Of a stretch of DNA of 64,000 nucleotides, positions 1 to 9,047 are shown piece by piece (position 1 is the first letter of the stretch; each line of letters starts with the position of its first letter). This stretch comes from Tolypothrix sp. PCC 7712 (GTDB lineage: Bacteria > Cyanobacteriota > Cyanobacteriia > Cyanobacteriales > Nostocaceae). The position numbers were made by a program, and so were the translations under genes. The stretch lies in assembly GCF_025860405.1 (NCBI RefSeq), contig NZ_CP063785.1:5953390-6017389 (forward strand). The letters are read 5' to 3'. The notes under the pieces are model-generated. The model saw nothing but the letters and a program-made list of their open reading frames with translations. It ran no database searches and had not been told where the DNA came from.

Positions 1-403
1 GAAAGGTTTTGCCCTCACCCCCAGCCCCTCTCCCTCAGGGCTATGGTGTACACACAAGTCGTGAAATTCCACCTGAAGCTTGGTTTTGCCCTTTAACTCT
101 GGGCTGTTGGAACGCTCCCGAAGCCTGTCCGCAGCGAGGAGGAACGACGAAGCAATCGCAAAAACTACGGGATTATGCGATTACTTCGCTCCGCTATCGC
201 TGCGCTCGTAATGACAATTTAAGGGGTCTATAACGCCTGAAACCCTTACAGCTACCACTTGTGTGTACACCGTAGCTCCCTCAGGGAGAGGGGAGCAAGA
301 GATTCAATTCCCCTTCTCCCTCAGGGAGAAGGGGTTAGGGGATGAGGGCGCGAGGTATTTGTACAACGCCCGCCTCATACCGCTTTTAGCTTAAGTTGAC
401 ACC
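1..403 (-). repeat. MITE-like interspersed repeat, copy A, interrupted
   Basis: This is one copy of a roughly 190-bp element also found near 10275-10453 and 37326-37513 and, truncated, at 11930-12011. Shared blocks are the terminal GGTGTCAACTTAAGC (here inverted, ending at 403), CGGGCGTTGTACAAATACC, and paired C-rich/G-rich stretches that can fold into a long hairpin. This copy runs opposite to the others. Its other end lies before the window start, and it is split by a second element at 41-275. It carries no protein-coding gene; frames read through it are repeat artefacts. Confidence 0.8.
41..275. mobile_element. Nested MITE inserted in repeat copy A, with 11-bp target duplication
   Basis: The ends are near-perfect inverted repeats: CTATGGTGTACACACAAG at 41-58 and CTTGTGTGTACACCGTAG at 258-275, with one mismatch in 18. 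The target CTCCCTCAGGG is present directly on both sides (30-40 and 276-286), and deleting the element plus one copy restores the uninterrupted outer repeat. The 235-bp body has no transposase and includes a palindromic GAAGCAATCGC / GCGATTACTTC stretch resembling the repeat at 1979-2068. It is therefore a non-autonomous element that would need a transposase supplied in trans. Confidence 0.8.
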
Positions 404-584
404 AATGGGCAAAGATTCATGCAAGAGGTCTATTTTCAAAGTAAGGTGCGTTACGCCGTAGGCTAACGCACCGAAAATTCTCATGTTACTTGAAGTTAAA
501 ACAATCACATACCCAATAATTCCATTGTCTACCTAGATCTGAAAGTTTGCGATAATATGGCGCTAAAATCAGCAACTCAGATTT

Positions 585-1916
585 ATGACGCAGGATTTTG
601 CATTATTAAAGCGGATATACAATGCTTTTGACCCATTTCGCCCCTTACCCGCAGGAGATCCGGCTTATGTTGATTGTACAGAAGTGCGGGGAGATGGGGA
701 CATATTAGTAGAAGTCGGCAGAGAGATTTTATATTCAGATAGAATGACCTCGCAACTGTATGCAGGTCATCGCGGTGCGGGGAAATCTACAGAATTGCTG
801 CGGTTACAAAAATATTTAGATGAGCAAGGTTGCTTTGTAGTTTATTTTGCCGCCGATGAGCAAGATATTGATCCAGAAGATGCCCAATATACTGATATTC
901 TTTTAGCTTGTACCCGCCACTTACTAGAAGCATTAAAAGATAGCACTTCTCCAGCTAGTTTGTTGAACTGGTTAAGCGAGCGTTGGCAAGATTTAAAAGA
1001 TTTAGCATTAACTGAAGTTTCCTTACAAAGCTTAAGTATAGAAGGACAAATTTCTCAATTTGCCAAATTAACAGCAAACTTGCGAACAGAACCCACTCAA
1101 CGCCAAAAAATTCGCGAGCGAGTCAACCCGCATACAATTACTTTGATTGCTGCTTTAAATGAATTTATTCAAGATGCTAAAAAGCACTTACCTACAGGAT
1201 ATTCTCAACTTGTATTAATTGCTGATAACTTAGACCGGATTGTACCCATACCTCAAGAAGATGGACGCAGCAATCACGACCAAATTTTTATCGACCGTAG
1301 TGAGCAACTGCAAGCTTTAGACTGTCATTTGCTGTACACAATACCCATTTCTTTGCTGTATTCTAATCGCGCCGCAGACCTAGCGAATATTTATGGTAAT
1401 ACTCAAGTATTGCCGATGATTATGGTGCAAACACCAGATAATCAACCATATCAACGGGGAATTAATAAAGTTACAGAAATCCTGCAAAAGCGTCTTAGTT
1501 TAATCGACCCAAGTTTATCTATTGTCGATATGTTTGAGCAGCGAGAAGCTTTAGAAAGACTATGCTTGATGAGTGGAGGTCACGTGCGAAATTTATTATT
1601 ATTAATGAAGGAGGCGATTAAATACACTAACAGCCTACCCATTCCTACCAGAGCCTTACAGCGCTCATTTAGCGAGTTACGAAATACTTACCGAAATACA
1701 GTTTTTGCTAATGAATGGGAAGCGCTAGCAAATGTATATCATTCTAAAGAAATAGAAAACGATCCATTGTATCGAGGTTTATTATTTAATCGCTGTATTT
1801 TAGAATATCGTTATTTAAATGGAGATGGAGAAAGTCAAGTTTGGTATGATATTCATCCTCTCGTCAAAGGAATTAAGGAATTCCAAGATACATTTAATCG
1901 ATTTTATCCGGCATAG
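585..1916 (+). CDS. P-loop ATPase (AAA/STAND-like), 443 aa
   Basis: The protein has a clear Walker A motif GHRGAGKST at residues 61-69 and a Walker B-like strand LVLIADNLDR at about 209-218, as in Orc/Cdc6-like and STAND-type ATPases. No membrane segment or signal peptide is visible, so it should be cytoplasmic. The C-terminal third is mostly helical and has no recognisable effector domain. The next gene on the same strand encodes a protein with a degenerate STAND-like N-terminus and TPR repeats, so the two may work as a pair, although 270 bases of repeats separate them. The substrate is unknown. Regulation, conflict/defence or partner remodelling are all possible, and the sequence does not decide among them. 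Confidence 0.75.
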   Translation: MTQDFALLKRIYNAFDPFRPLPAGDPAYVDCTEVRGDGDILVEVGREILYSDRMTSQLYAGHRGAGKSTELLRLQKYLDEQGCFVVYFAADEQDIDPEDAQYTDILLACTRHLLEALKDSTSPASLLNWLSERWQDLKDLALTEVSLQSLSIEGQISQFAKLTANLRTEPTQRQKIRERVNPHTITLIAALNEFIQDAKKHLPTGYSQLVLIADNLDRIVPIPQEDGRSNHDQIFIDRSEQLQALDCHLLYTIPISLLYSNRAADLANIYGNTQVLPMIMVQTPDNQPYQRGINKVTEILQKRLSLIDPSLSIVDMFEQREALERLCLMSGGHVRNLLLLMKEAIKYTNSLPIPTRALQRSFSELRNTYRNTVFANEWEALANVYHSKEIENDPLYRGLLFNRCILEYRYLNGDGESQVWYDIHPLVKGIKEFQDTFNRFYPA

Positions 1917-1978
1917 AAATAAATAACAGTGTCATTGGTTAACATGAGGAGCATTTTAAATGTGTAATAACATGATTT

Positions 1979-2068
1979 GTCATTGCGAGCGTAACGTAGT
2001 GGAGCGAAGCAATCGCCAAGTAAGGGTGTTGCGATTGCTTCATTACGCTACGCTTCATTCGCAATGAC
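1979..2068. repeat. Palindromic REP-like repeat
   Basis: The sequence starts GTCATTGCGAGCG and ends CGCAATGAC, with internal GAAGCAATCGC and GCGATTGCTTC, so it can fold into a long imperfect hairpin. The same core occurs inside the nested element at 41-275. It is a common cyanobacterial interspersed repeat type and lies between the ATPase gene and the TPR gene. Confidence 0.75.
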
Positions 2069-2115
2069 TATTAATAATACTTTCAACAAAATGCAAAAAG
2101 CTATTACTAGCTGCA

Positions 2116-2148
2116 AGATCCCCGACTTCTTCAAGAAGTCGGGGATCT
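2116..2148. repeat. Perfect 16-bp inverted repeat hairpin
   Basis: AGATCCCCGACTTCTT is followed after one base by its exact reverse complement. This gives a 16-bp perfect stem between two same-strand genes. There is no following T-run, so it is more likely a mobile palindromic repeat or mRNA-stability element than a classical terminator. Confidence 0.75.
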
Positions 2149-2188
2149 GACCCCTCGTAACTTTATAAGGCATGACAAAGCTAAGATT

Positions 2189-4075
2189 ATGGCATTAGAT
2201 CTGACGGATTGGGATAGGGATTTACCCTCAGAAGGAGAGGAAGAATATCAAGCCTTAGTCCGTACTCTTAATTTTACAGAAGGTTTTGGCTTATTATTTG
2301 TCCGTTGCTCTCCGGCTGAAGGTGAGCAGTTAATTATTAAAGTCAAAGAAGATATTACTAATAAAAATATTGAAGTTCTACGACTTGAGCAAGCCGTCGA
2401 TAATTTATATGAAATAATTGATAATTTAGATAATAAAGAAAAAATAAATATTTTATTTATTACAGGGTTAGAGCATTCATTTTATGAATATGAAGAATGC
2501 AAAAGCTTGATGGGTTGGAATAGTAAAGATATTTATTCATATAGTTGGAAGGGCGTACCACCTGTTTTAATTAACCTCAATCAACAGCGAGAACGGTTTA
2601 AAGAGAACTTTAATATCTGTTTTGTATTCTTGCTACCGATATTTGCAATTAAATATTTTATTCAACGTGCGCCTGATTTTTTTGATTGGCGTTCAGGCTT
2701 GTTTGAATTTCCTATAGATTCAGAAACTTTAGAACAAGAGTCATCACGTATAATGCAGGATGGAGATGAAGAAAAATATCTCAACTTAACCCCAGAAGAA
2801 AGAACTCAACAAATCATAGCAATTCAGGCATTAATAGCAGAAGACCATCAAACACCTGACCGTCAATATGATCTATTGATTAAATTGGGAAAATTACATT
2901 CTGCTGGAAAGGATTACAAAGAAGCGATTTACACTTACGAAAAAGCATTAGAAATTAAACCTGATACATCCGATACGTGGTATCATCTGGGCAATTCACT
3001 AAGAAATTTAGGGCGTAATCAAGAAGCGATTTTTGCATACGACAAAGCAGTGGAAATTAAACCTAATTACCACCACGCTTGGAATAACCGTGGGTATGCG
3101 CTACAAAATTTAGGACGCAATCAAGAAGCGATCACTTCTTACAATAAGGCTTTGGAAATTAATCCTAATTACTACTATGCTTGGAGCTTTAGAGGGATTG
3201 CACTAGATAATCTAGGATGCTATGAAGAAGCAATTGATTCTTATGATCAAGCAGTTGCTATTAAACCTAATGATAACTATGCTTGGTATTTTCGAGGGAT
3301 TACACTAGGGAACTTAGGACGTTATGAAGAAGCGATCGCGTCTTATGACAAAGCTCTGGAAATTAAACCTGATGATCACTATGCTTGGAACAGTAGGGGG
3401 ATTGCGCTAGGGAATTTAGGACGTTATGAAGAAGCCATTGCCTCTTATGACAAAGCTCTGGAAATTAAACCTGATGATCACTATGATTGGTACAACCGGG
3501 GAATTGCATTAGATGATTTAGGACGGCATGAAGAAGCCATTGCCTCTTATGACAAAGTATTAGAAATAAACCCAGATTATCATAAAGTATGGAAGAAAAG
3601 AGGTCGTTCATTAACAAAATTAGGTCGTTATGAAGACGCGAACATTAACTATAACCAAGCTGCCGAGTTTCTAATTGATGATGGTTTTTTTTGGTATTTT
3701 AGAGCATATTCATTGTATTACTCTGGTCAATATAAAGAGGCACTTGCAAGCTTTGAAATAGCTATTAATAGTACCATAAATAAATTTGATAATAATTATT
3801 CCTGGGTTACACATTATCAACGAATTTTAATTAATTTTACATCTGATCCCTCCTATTTATTCTGGTATGGTAAAGGTATATGTCTTTGGAAATTGCACTT
3901 TTATAAGGAAGCTTTGGCTAGCTTTAAAAAAGTTTTCTTTAACTCTTACTTGTATCAAGATTGCTTCAGCATATTTAAAGCTGTATTTAAGGCTATTTAC
4001 CAGAAAAATTTTGGCTTGAAAGAAGTAAAATATGCTCTTACTGATTTTTTAGAGAAAAGCGGTTTCAAGCATTGA
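2189..4075 (+). CDS. STAND-like N-terminal domain plus TPR repeats, 628 aa
   Basis: Residues 1-190 resemble the nucleotide-binding part of cyanobacterial STAND-type proteins, with hydrophobic strands LLFVRC and INILFITGLEH, a PPVLINLNQQRERF segment and an APDFFDWRSGLFEF end. The Walker A position (RCSPAEGEQLI) lacks the GKS/T signature, so ATP hydrolysis is doubtful. About nine 34-residue TPRs follow from residue 230, most with the W..RG.AL..LGR.EEAI.SYDKALEI.P pattern; the central copies are nearly identical, which points to recent duplication. The last 120 residues hold more divergent repeats. TPR arrays bind protein partners, and the upstream P-loop ATPase is the obvious candidate. The cellular role is unknown. 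Confidence 0.7.
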   Translation: MALDLTDWDRDLPSEGEEEYQALVRTLNFTEGFGLLFVRCSPAEGEQLIIKVKEDITNKNIEVLRLEQAVDNLYEIIDNLDNKEKINILFITGLEHSFYEYEECKSLMGWNSKDIYSYSWKGVPPVLINLNQQRERFKENFNICFVFLLPIFAIKYFIQRAPDFFDWRSGLFEFPIDSETLEQESSRIMQDGDEEKYLNLTPEERTQQIIAIQALIAEDHQTPDRQYDLLIKLGKLHSAGKDYKEAIYTYEKALEIKPDTSDTWYHLGNSLRNLGRNQEAIFAYDKAVEIKPNYHHAWNNRGYALQNLGRNQEAITSYNKALEINPNYYYAWSFRGIALDNLGCYEEAIDSYDQAVAIKPNDNYAWYFRGITLGNLGRYEEAIASYDKALEIKPDDHYAWNSRGIALGNLGRYEEAIASYDKALEIKPDDHYDWYNRGIALDDLGRHEEAIASYDKVLEINPDYHKVWKKRGRSLTKLGRYEDANINYNQAAEFLIDDGFFWYFRAYSLYYSGQYKEALASFEIAINSTINKFDNNYSWVTHYQRILINFTSDPSYLFWYGKGICLWKLHFYKEALASFKKVFFNSYLYQDCFSIFKAVFKAIYQKNFGLKEVKYALTDFLEKSGFKH

Positions 4076-4130
4076 TTTAAGGATAGCTTCACTTATACTA
4101 AAAACAGTTATTCAGTCGTGATTGCAATCT

Positions 4131-4454
4131 ATGACAGCAACACCATTCATTCACAAGCAGTATGTTGAGTGGAGAGAAAACGGTTACTGGATTAAGGACA
4201 GTCGTGTTTATTTAGACTCTGTTGTTTATGCTTTCTTGAATGGTACATCACCGGAAAGTATCATTCAAAGTTTTCCAGTATTAAAGCTTGAGCAAGTTTA
4301 TGGTGCTATTACATTTTACTTAGCAAATCAGTCAGCAATTGATGCTTATTTGCAAGCTGGTGAAGCTGAGTTTGAGAAACTGCGTCAAGCTTCAAAGGAA
4401 CAGAATGCTGCATTGTATAATAAGTTGCTTGCTGCTAAAGGCGATCATCAATGA
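4131..4454 (+). CDS. DUF433-family antitoxin-like protein
   Basis: This 107-residue protein has the DUF433 layout: an N-terminal segment with [20 protein letters not shown], a helix-turn-helix-like [25 protein letters not shown], and a charged helical C-terminus. DUF433 proteins are usually the antitoxin half of a pair with a PIN-like (DUF5615) toxin. The ATG at 4131 is preferred over the upstream TTG at 4122 because the family begins close to this point. The stop codon overlaps an ATG (ATGA at 4451-4454), the usual coupling to the toxin gene, but the toxin frame is only a stub here (see 4451-4510). Autoregulation is expected from the family; no operator was identified. Confidence 0.7.
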   Translation: MTATPFIHKQYVEWRENGYWIKDSRVYLDSVVYAFLNGTSPESIIQSFPVLKLEQVYGAITFYLANQSAIDAYLQAGEAEFEKLRQASKEQNAALYNKLLAAKGDHQ

Positions 4455-4510
4455 AAATTCGGTTTGAGTCAGATGCTAACTTTAATCCAAGTACTCTGTC
4501 AGTTATTTAA
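4451..4510 (+). pseudogene. Remnant of DUF5615 PIN-like toxin, 19 codons
   Basis: The ATG overlaps the antitoxin stop and opens a frame reading [19 protein letters not shown] before a TAA at 4508. DUF5615 toxins typically begin with MKIRF.AD.DL, so this looks like the first strand and acidic catalytic region of such a toxin with the remaining ~100 codons lost. No continuation was recognised in the following 100 bases. The call depends on motif similarity over a short stretch, so it is moderate. Confidence 0.55.
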
Positions 4511-4608
4511 TGTTTGAGTATTATTACTGATTGCTTCTATATAAAACTTATTTTATATTTTTCTTCCTCAGAATTTTGTGGTGAATAAATGAGGAGAGAT
4601 GAAAAATA

Positions 4609-5139
4609 ATGATGATATTTCAAGACTTAGATGATGTAACACGTAAACGGATGATAGCTGAAGTTGAGTCGGATACGGCTAATGGCAAGCTATACATTAG
4701 TTCACGTTTGAGTGCAAATGGCAGACAAGATTATGTGAATTTACTCAAAGAAGCAATTACTAGCCATAATGAGGTATGGTTGGCTCAACAACTTTCCTTA
4801 AATGGTAGACTCAACTTAACAGAGGAAAGAAAAAAACCAAAGGGCGGCTATACGACTGCAAAAGTTCCTGAAACGGCTCCTGAAACACTAGCAGAAGGTG
4901 AATTTAACCGTTTTTACATTCGTGGCTTATGTCTCAGGGCATTGGAGGAAGGAATATTTGAGCTTGAAGTTTATCGTGCTAAATCTGTAATGAATCCTCG
5001 TCTAGAGTCACAAGCAAAATTAGGAACGAAAGTACAAGCAGAAAAATTGCTGAATGATCTTCGATCTCATCCAGGAGTTGATACAGCTCTAGGTTTACCA
5101 AATGGCCCAAACTCTGGATTAAGTGTTAAGCTTCCTTAG
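4609..5139 (+). CDS. Conserved-type hypothetical protein, 176 aa
   Basis: I cannot assign a function. The protein is soluble, with no signal peptide or membrane segment. Its middle part carries a run of charged and Thr/Pro residues (about 75-105), and the C-terminal half is more structured, with FNRFYIRGLCLRALEEG and ending LGLPNGPNSGLSVKLP. Two adjacent ATGs (4609, 4612) could start it; a GAGGAGA sequence lies 13-19 bases upstream. It follows the antitoxin/toxin remnant on the same strand. A small inverted-repeat element and a hairpin terminator follow before the convergent EF-G-like gene. Confidence 0.6.
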   Translation: MMIFQDLDDVTRKRMIAEVESDTANGKLYISSRLSANGRQDYVNLLKEAITSHNEVWLAQQLSLNGRLNLTEERKKPKGGYTTAKVPETAPETLAEGEFNRFYIRGLCLRALEEGIFELEVYRAKSVMNPRLESQAKLGTKVQAEKLLNDLRSHPGVDTALGLPNGPNSGLSVKLP

Positions 5140-5156
5140 ATGTTAATAGCATAGTA

Positions 5157-5269
5157 GTAGTGGCGTGACCAGACTAAAATGTTGCAATGAAATCTGGATA
5201 AAATTAACCGCAGATTGACGCGGATAGAATTTTTTTTATTGCACTACTTTACTCTTGCCACGCCACTAC
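5157..5269. repeat. Short element with 11-bp terminal inverted repeats
   Basis: GTAGTGGCGTG at 5157-5167 is repeated as its exact reverse complement CACGCCACTAC at 5259-5269. The 113-bp unit has an AT-rich interior with a run of eight T. It lies between two convergent genes and has no coding capacity. It may be a small MITE or a folded 3' end. Confidence 0.6.
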
Positions 5270-5303
5270 AAAAGCTCACTACTAAAATACATCTATTCAA
5301 CAA

Positions 5304-5333
5304 ATCGCCCTGCGCTTAATTGTGCAGGGCGAT
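5304..5333. terminator. Bidirectional hairpin terminator
   Basis: ATCGCCCTGC (5304-5313) pairs perfectly with GCAGGGCGAT (5324-5333) around a 10-base loop. T-rich stretches follow on both strands (GATTTTA on plus; TTTGTT on minus). Its position between convergent genes fits a shared terminator. Confidence 0.7.
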
Positions 5334-5364
5334 GATTTTAGATTAATTGTAAATCCCAACAAAA

Positions 5365-7425
5365 TTATTTGCTGTTACCGTTACCGTTGCCGTTAGCATG
5401 ACCATTGGTATTACTTTGCAGTACGCGTTCAGCAAGTTTTTCCGGTACTTCTTGCAGATGGTCATATTCCCAGTGGAAAGAACCAACGCCGAGAGTGAGC
5501 GATCGCAGTTCTACAATAAAGTCATGCATCTCTGCTTGGGGCAAGTATGCTGAGATATTATCCCAACCTTGCCAATCGTTTCTGCCTTCGTAACCTAAGA
5601 TTTGCCCCCGTTTACCACTGAGTAGTTGCAAGGCTTTGGAGGTAAATTCGCTCGGTGTGGTTACTTGCACTTTCAAAATCGGTTCTAGCAGGGTGGGTTG
5701 TGCTTGGGGTACTCCTGTTTGCATTGCCAACCTAGCAGCTTGTTTAAAGGCTTGTTCGGAACTATCAACGTTATGGTAGGAACCATTGGTTAAAGTTACC
5801 GCCACATCCACAACAGGGAAGCCCAATGGCCCATGTGCCAGAAATTCCCGCACACCCATTTCTACGCCCGGAATATACTGTCTGGGCACAACACCACCCA
5901 CAATGGTTTCCCGGAAGTTAAAGCCTTCACCACGGGGTAGGGGCTGAATATCTAGGAACACATCACCAAATTGCCCATGTCCACCGCTTTGGTGTTTATA
6001 GCGCCCATGAACTGCGGCTACAGGTTTGCGGATGGTTTCTTTATAAGGCACTTGGGGCATGTGGGTTGTCATTGGCAGGTTATATTTCCGCCGCAGTCTA
6101 TCTAAGGCGACTTGCAAATGAATTTCGCCTTGTCCCCACAGAATTACTTCATGGGTATCGCCATGCTGTTCCCAATTCAGAGAAGGATCTTCTTCTAATA
6201 GTTTAGTGATGGCGCTGCTGAGTTTTACTTCATCGTTGCGCTTTTCGGGAGTAATCGCCAGGGCGTAAACGGGTTCTAACTGTTCAGCTTTGGGTAAATC
6301 TGCTTTTAACTGGGCATCTGTAGAGAGGATATCTCCGGTTTTGATGCCTTCTAAACGGCTCACAGCTACAATATCGCCAGCTAAAACTTCGTTAACTGAC
6401 TGCTGTTGTTGTCCCATTAAGCGATAAAGTCCACCAGCGCGCACGCCATTGAGAACAATACCATCGGTTAATTTGCCTTGCCAAACACGGACTAGGGAAA
6501 GTTTGCCACCTTGGGGAGTGTAGAAAGTTTTTAATACTTGGGCAATGGGGGTATTGCTGGCTTTAGTTAAGCGGCGTTCTGCTGTAGTTTCTGGTTCTGG
6601 TGCTTCCCGTACCAAAGCTTCTAATAAAGGTCTCACACCATAATCTTGTTCTGCCACACCAAAGAAAACGGGGACTACTAAATCTGCCCCTAATTCCATT
6701 TTTAAATCCTTGAGAATTTCTTCTTGGGGTGGTTCAATATCTTCTAAAAGTTCTTCCAATAAGTGATCGTCAAAATTCGCTAAAGCTTCGAGCATTTCTG
6801 CTCGTGCGGTATGTTCTTCTTCTTTTAAGTTTTCGGGGAAGGGAATTAAGTCTGCTGGTGCGCCTGGATGATATTGATATGCTTGTTCACTCACCATATC
6901 AATAAAGCCTGTGAGCTGTTCCCCTTGCATGATGGGATATTGATGGGCGACTAGGGGACGGCTGGAAACGGCTTTGAGGGCGTGTAATGTTTCGAGAACA
7001 TGAATATTTGCCCTATCCATTTTATTAACAAAGACGATGTGGGGAATTTCCCAATCATCTAAGAATTTAAATAGAGGAGCAAGGGTGAGGACGCGATCGC
7101 GAATGGGTTCGCAAACTACAATTGCCGCATCGACTCCCATTAAGGCATTATAAGTTTCTTGGGCAAATTCAACACTTCCGGGACAGTCCAGAAAGTTAAA
7201 GCGCAAGTCGTTATATTCTGTGCTAGCAGCGCTGATTTCTACACTCATGTGGCGATCGCGCGATTCGTTCGCACTATCTCCAACTGTGTTACCATCCTTG
7301 ACACTGCCTTTACGGGAAATTGCCCCTGTGACAAATAACAAACTTTCTAATAAGGTTGTTTTTCCACTTAAATAAGGGCCGACAATTGCAACGTTCCGCG
7401 AACCCGATTTTACTTTTTCGTTCAT
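5365..7425 (-). CDS. EF-G-like translational GTPase (EF-G paralogue), 686 aa
   Basis: This is a full-length elongation factor G relative. It has G1 GPYLSGKTT, G3 DCPGS, G4 NKMD, domain II, and EF-G domains III-V, including the domain IV region around GRYKHQSGGHGQFGDV. Ordinary EF-G has DTPGH at G3; here the catalytic histidine position is serine, as expected of EF-G-2-type paralogues with altered GTP hydrolysis rather than the main translocase. The C-terminus ends in an Asn/Gly-rich tail (NGHANGNGNGNSK). The ATG at 7425 is chosen because AGGGAGG lies five bases upstream; the longer reading would place this site inside the coding region. It probably acts on the ribosome in the cytoplasm, but its exact role is unknown. 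It is convergent with the 176-residue gene. Confidence 0.85.
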   Translation of the reverse strand: MNEKVKSGSRNVAIVGPYLSGKTTLLESLLFVTGAISRKGSVKDGNTVGDSANESRDRHMSVEISAASTEYNDLRFNFLDCPGSVEFAQETYNALMGVDAAIVVCEPIRDRVLTLAPLFKFLDDWEIPHIVFVNKMDRANIHVLETLHALKAVSSRPLVAHQYPIMQGEQLTGFIDMVSEQAYQYHPGAPADLIPFPENLKEEEHTARAEMLEALANFDDHLLEELLEDIEPPQEEILKDLKMELGADLVVPVFFGVAEQDYGVRPLLEALVREAPEPETTAERRLTKASNTPIAQVLKTFYTPQGGKLSLVRVWQGKLTDGIVLNGVRAGGLYRLMGQQQQSVNEVLAGDIVAVSRLEGIKTGDILSTDAQLKADLPKAEQLEPVYALAITPEKRNDEVKLSSAITKLLEEDPSLNWEQHGDTHEVILWGQGEIHLQVALDRLRRKYNLPMTTHMPQVPYKETIRKPVAAVHGRYKHQSGGHGQFGDVFLDIQPLPRGEGFNFRETIVGGVVPRQYIPGVEMGVREFLAHGPLGFPVVDVAVTLTNGSYHNVDSSEQAFKQAARLAMQTGVPQAQPTLLEPILKVQVTTPSEFTSKALQLLSGKRGQILGYEGRNDWQGWDNISAYLPQAEMHDFIVELRSLTLGVGSFHWEYDHLQEVPEKLAERVLQSNTNGHANGNGNGNSK

Positions 7426-7705
7426 AAAACCTCCCTGGCGGTAAGTCACCACTAACCGCATTATCCTGTGTATTCAGGCATAGAAAATGTTTCTCTCTAG
7501 GGAGAATCATCTCCTCTTTAATCAGTTATTATCCTCCCTTTAATCAATGCAACGAAAAATTGTAGCCTGTTGTAAGATTTAGCTAAAGAAAAGTTAATTA
7601 AATCAAACTTTAATACCAAGAGTTGAACTTTTGTAAAATCAATCCCTATCAGAACAATCTTTGTGAAGAAACATGAACTAAAGGCGGAATTATTCAGGAT
7701 AAAGG

Positions 7706-8842
7706 ATGAAAGATGAAACTAACAGACACAGCAGTTGTCATCAGTGGTGTAGGCAAAATCAAGAAAAGTTAATCTATAAAATGTTTTGCTATTTTAGGAA
7801 ATACCAAAAAATCAATAATTCAGCAAGTAGGGGCATGATATCCACAGAATTTCGAGCAAATAGACCCTTCATCCCTGCCTTGCCTCTACAATTATTTATC
7901 TATTGTTTTAATGGTAAATTCTTGCCATCCTTATATAATCCCTGCCCAAGTATATTAGTTAGTTTAATTTTTTTATGGGGTAGCATTCTCTATCCTTCTA
8001 CCAGTTTCGCCATCACCCCACCGGATTTATTAGCGCAAACTACGAGCCAAGGAGCAGTAGACTTATTAAATCAAGGCTTACAGGCGATTCAAGCTGGGAA
8101 AGTGCAAGATGCGATCGCTTCCTTTAAAAAAGCTGTCCTGCTAGATCCCAAATTAGCCCCCGCCCACTACAATTTAGGGCTAGCATTACGGCAGACTGGA
8201 CAACTACAACCTGCAGCAGATGCATTTTATCAAGCAACCCAAGCAGATCCCAAATTTGCGCCCGCTTTTGCCAATTTAGGCGGAGCCTTATTAGAAGGGA
8301 ATAATCTGCAGTTAGCGAATGATTACTTACAACGCGCAGTAGAACTCGATTCTAAACTCGGTTTTGCCCACTATAACTTAGGATTGCTGCGAGAACAGCA
8401 ACGAGATTGGGAAAGAGCGATCGCAGCTTTTAAAAAAGCGATGCAATATAGCCAAAATGCCCCAGAGCCAGCCTACCATTTAGGATTAGTTTATCTGCAA
8501 CAAGGCAAAGTTGATCAAGCCAGAGAAGCCTTTCGCCAAGCGCTGAGAGTTAATCCCCAATATGCGGAAGCACATTACAATTTAGGTTCAATTTGGTTTC
8601 AACAAAGTAAATGGCAAGAAGCCTTAGAAGCCTTCAGAAAAGCAGCCACAGCTAACTCAAATTATGCCAACGCCTATTATGGAGCAGGGTTAGCATTTAT
8701 GCAATTAAGACAATATGCAGAAGCCGCCCAAGTATTTCAATATGCCAGAGATTTATACAACGCTCAAGGCAATCCTCAATGGGGAAAAAATGCCCAGCAA
8801 TTGTTACAACAGGCACAGAATTTCCATTACCAACCTCGCTAA
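7706..8842 (+). CDS. Secreted or membrane-anchored TPR protein, 378 aa
   Basis: A hydrophobic segment SILVSLIFLWGSILYP, followed by STSFA and ITPPDLLAQ, looks like a signal peptide or anchor near residues 90-115. The mature part has about seven TPRs (for example APAHYNLGLALRQTGQLQPA and EAHYNLGSIWFQQSKWQEAL), ending FQYARDLYNAQGNP. It should act outside the cytoplasm as a protein-interaction scaffold; the partner is unknown. The start is uncertain: ATG 7706 leaves an unusually long N-terminus before the hydrophobic segment, and the in-frame ATG 43 codons downstream may be the true start. It stands alone, with no operon partner. Confidence 0.75.
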   Translation: MKDETNRHSSCHQWCRQNQEKLIYKMFCYFRKYQKINNSASRGMISTEFRANRPFIPALPLQLFIYCFNGKFLPSLYNPCPSILVSLIFLWGSILYPSTSFAITPPDLLAQTTSQGAVDLLNQGLQAIQAGKVQDAIASFKKAVLLDPKLAPAHYNLGLALRQTGQLQPAADAFYQATQADPKFAPAFANLGGALLEGNNLQLANDYLQRAVELDSKLGFAHYNLGLLREQQRDWERAIAAFKKAMQYSQNAPEPAYHLGLVYLQQGKVDQAREAFRQALRVNPQYAEAHYNLGSIWFQQSKWQEALEAFRKAATANSNYANAYYGAGLAFMQLRQYAEAAQVFQYARDLYNAQGNPQWGKNAQQLLQQAQNFHYQPR

Positions 8843-9047
8843 GGTGCGAAGGATAGATAGTAAGCAACAACAAAATTATCGGATGAACTAGAACACCGAT
8901 TGCTTAATTAAAAATAAAGAATTCTGCGAGGATAGGCACTTTTAGGTATGACGTTTCCAGCCTAATGATAATTGATGCCTAAACTACAAGTTAGCGAATA
9001 ATGAATCGATATTCTAGTGGGTATATTCTCAACCTATCACCATTGTC

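Noticed and set aside
9-233. 74-codon open frame at the window start
   Set aside because: It runs from one repeat into the nested element and has repeat-derived, Pro/Cys/Arg-rich composition. Both elements recur as non-coding DNA.
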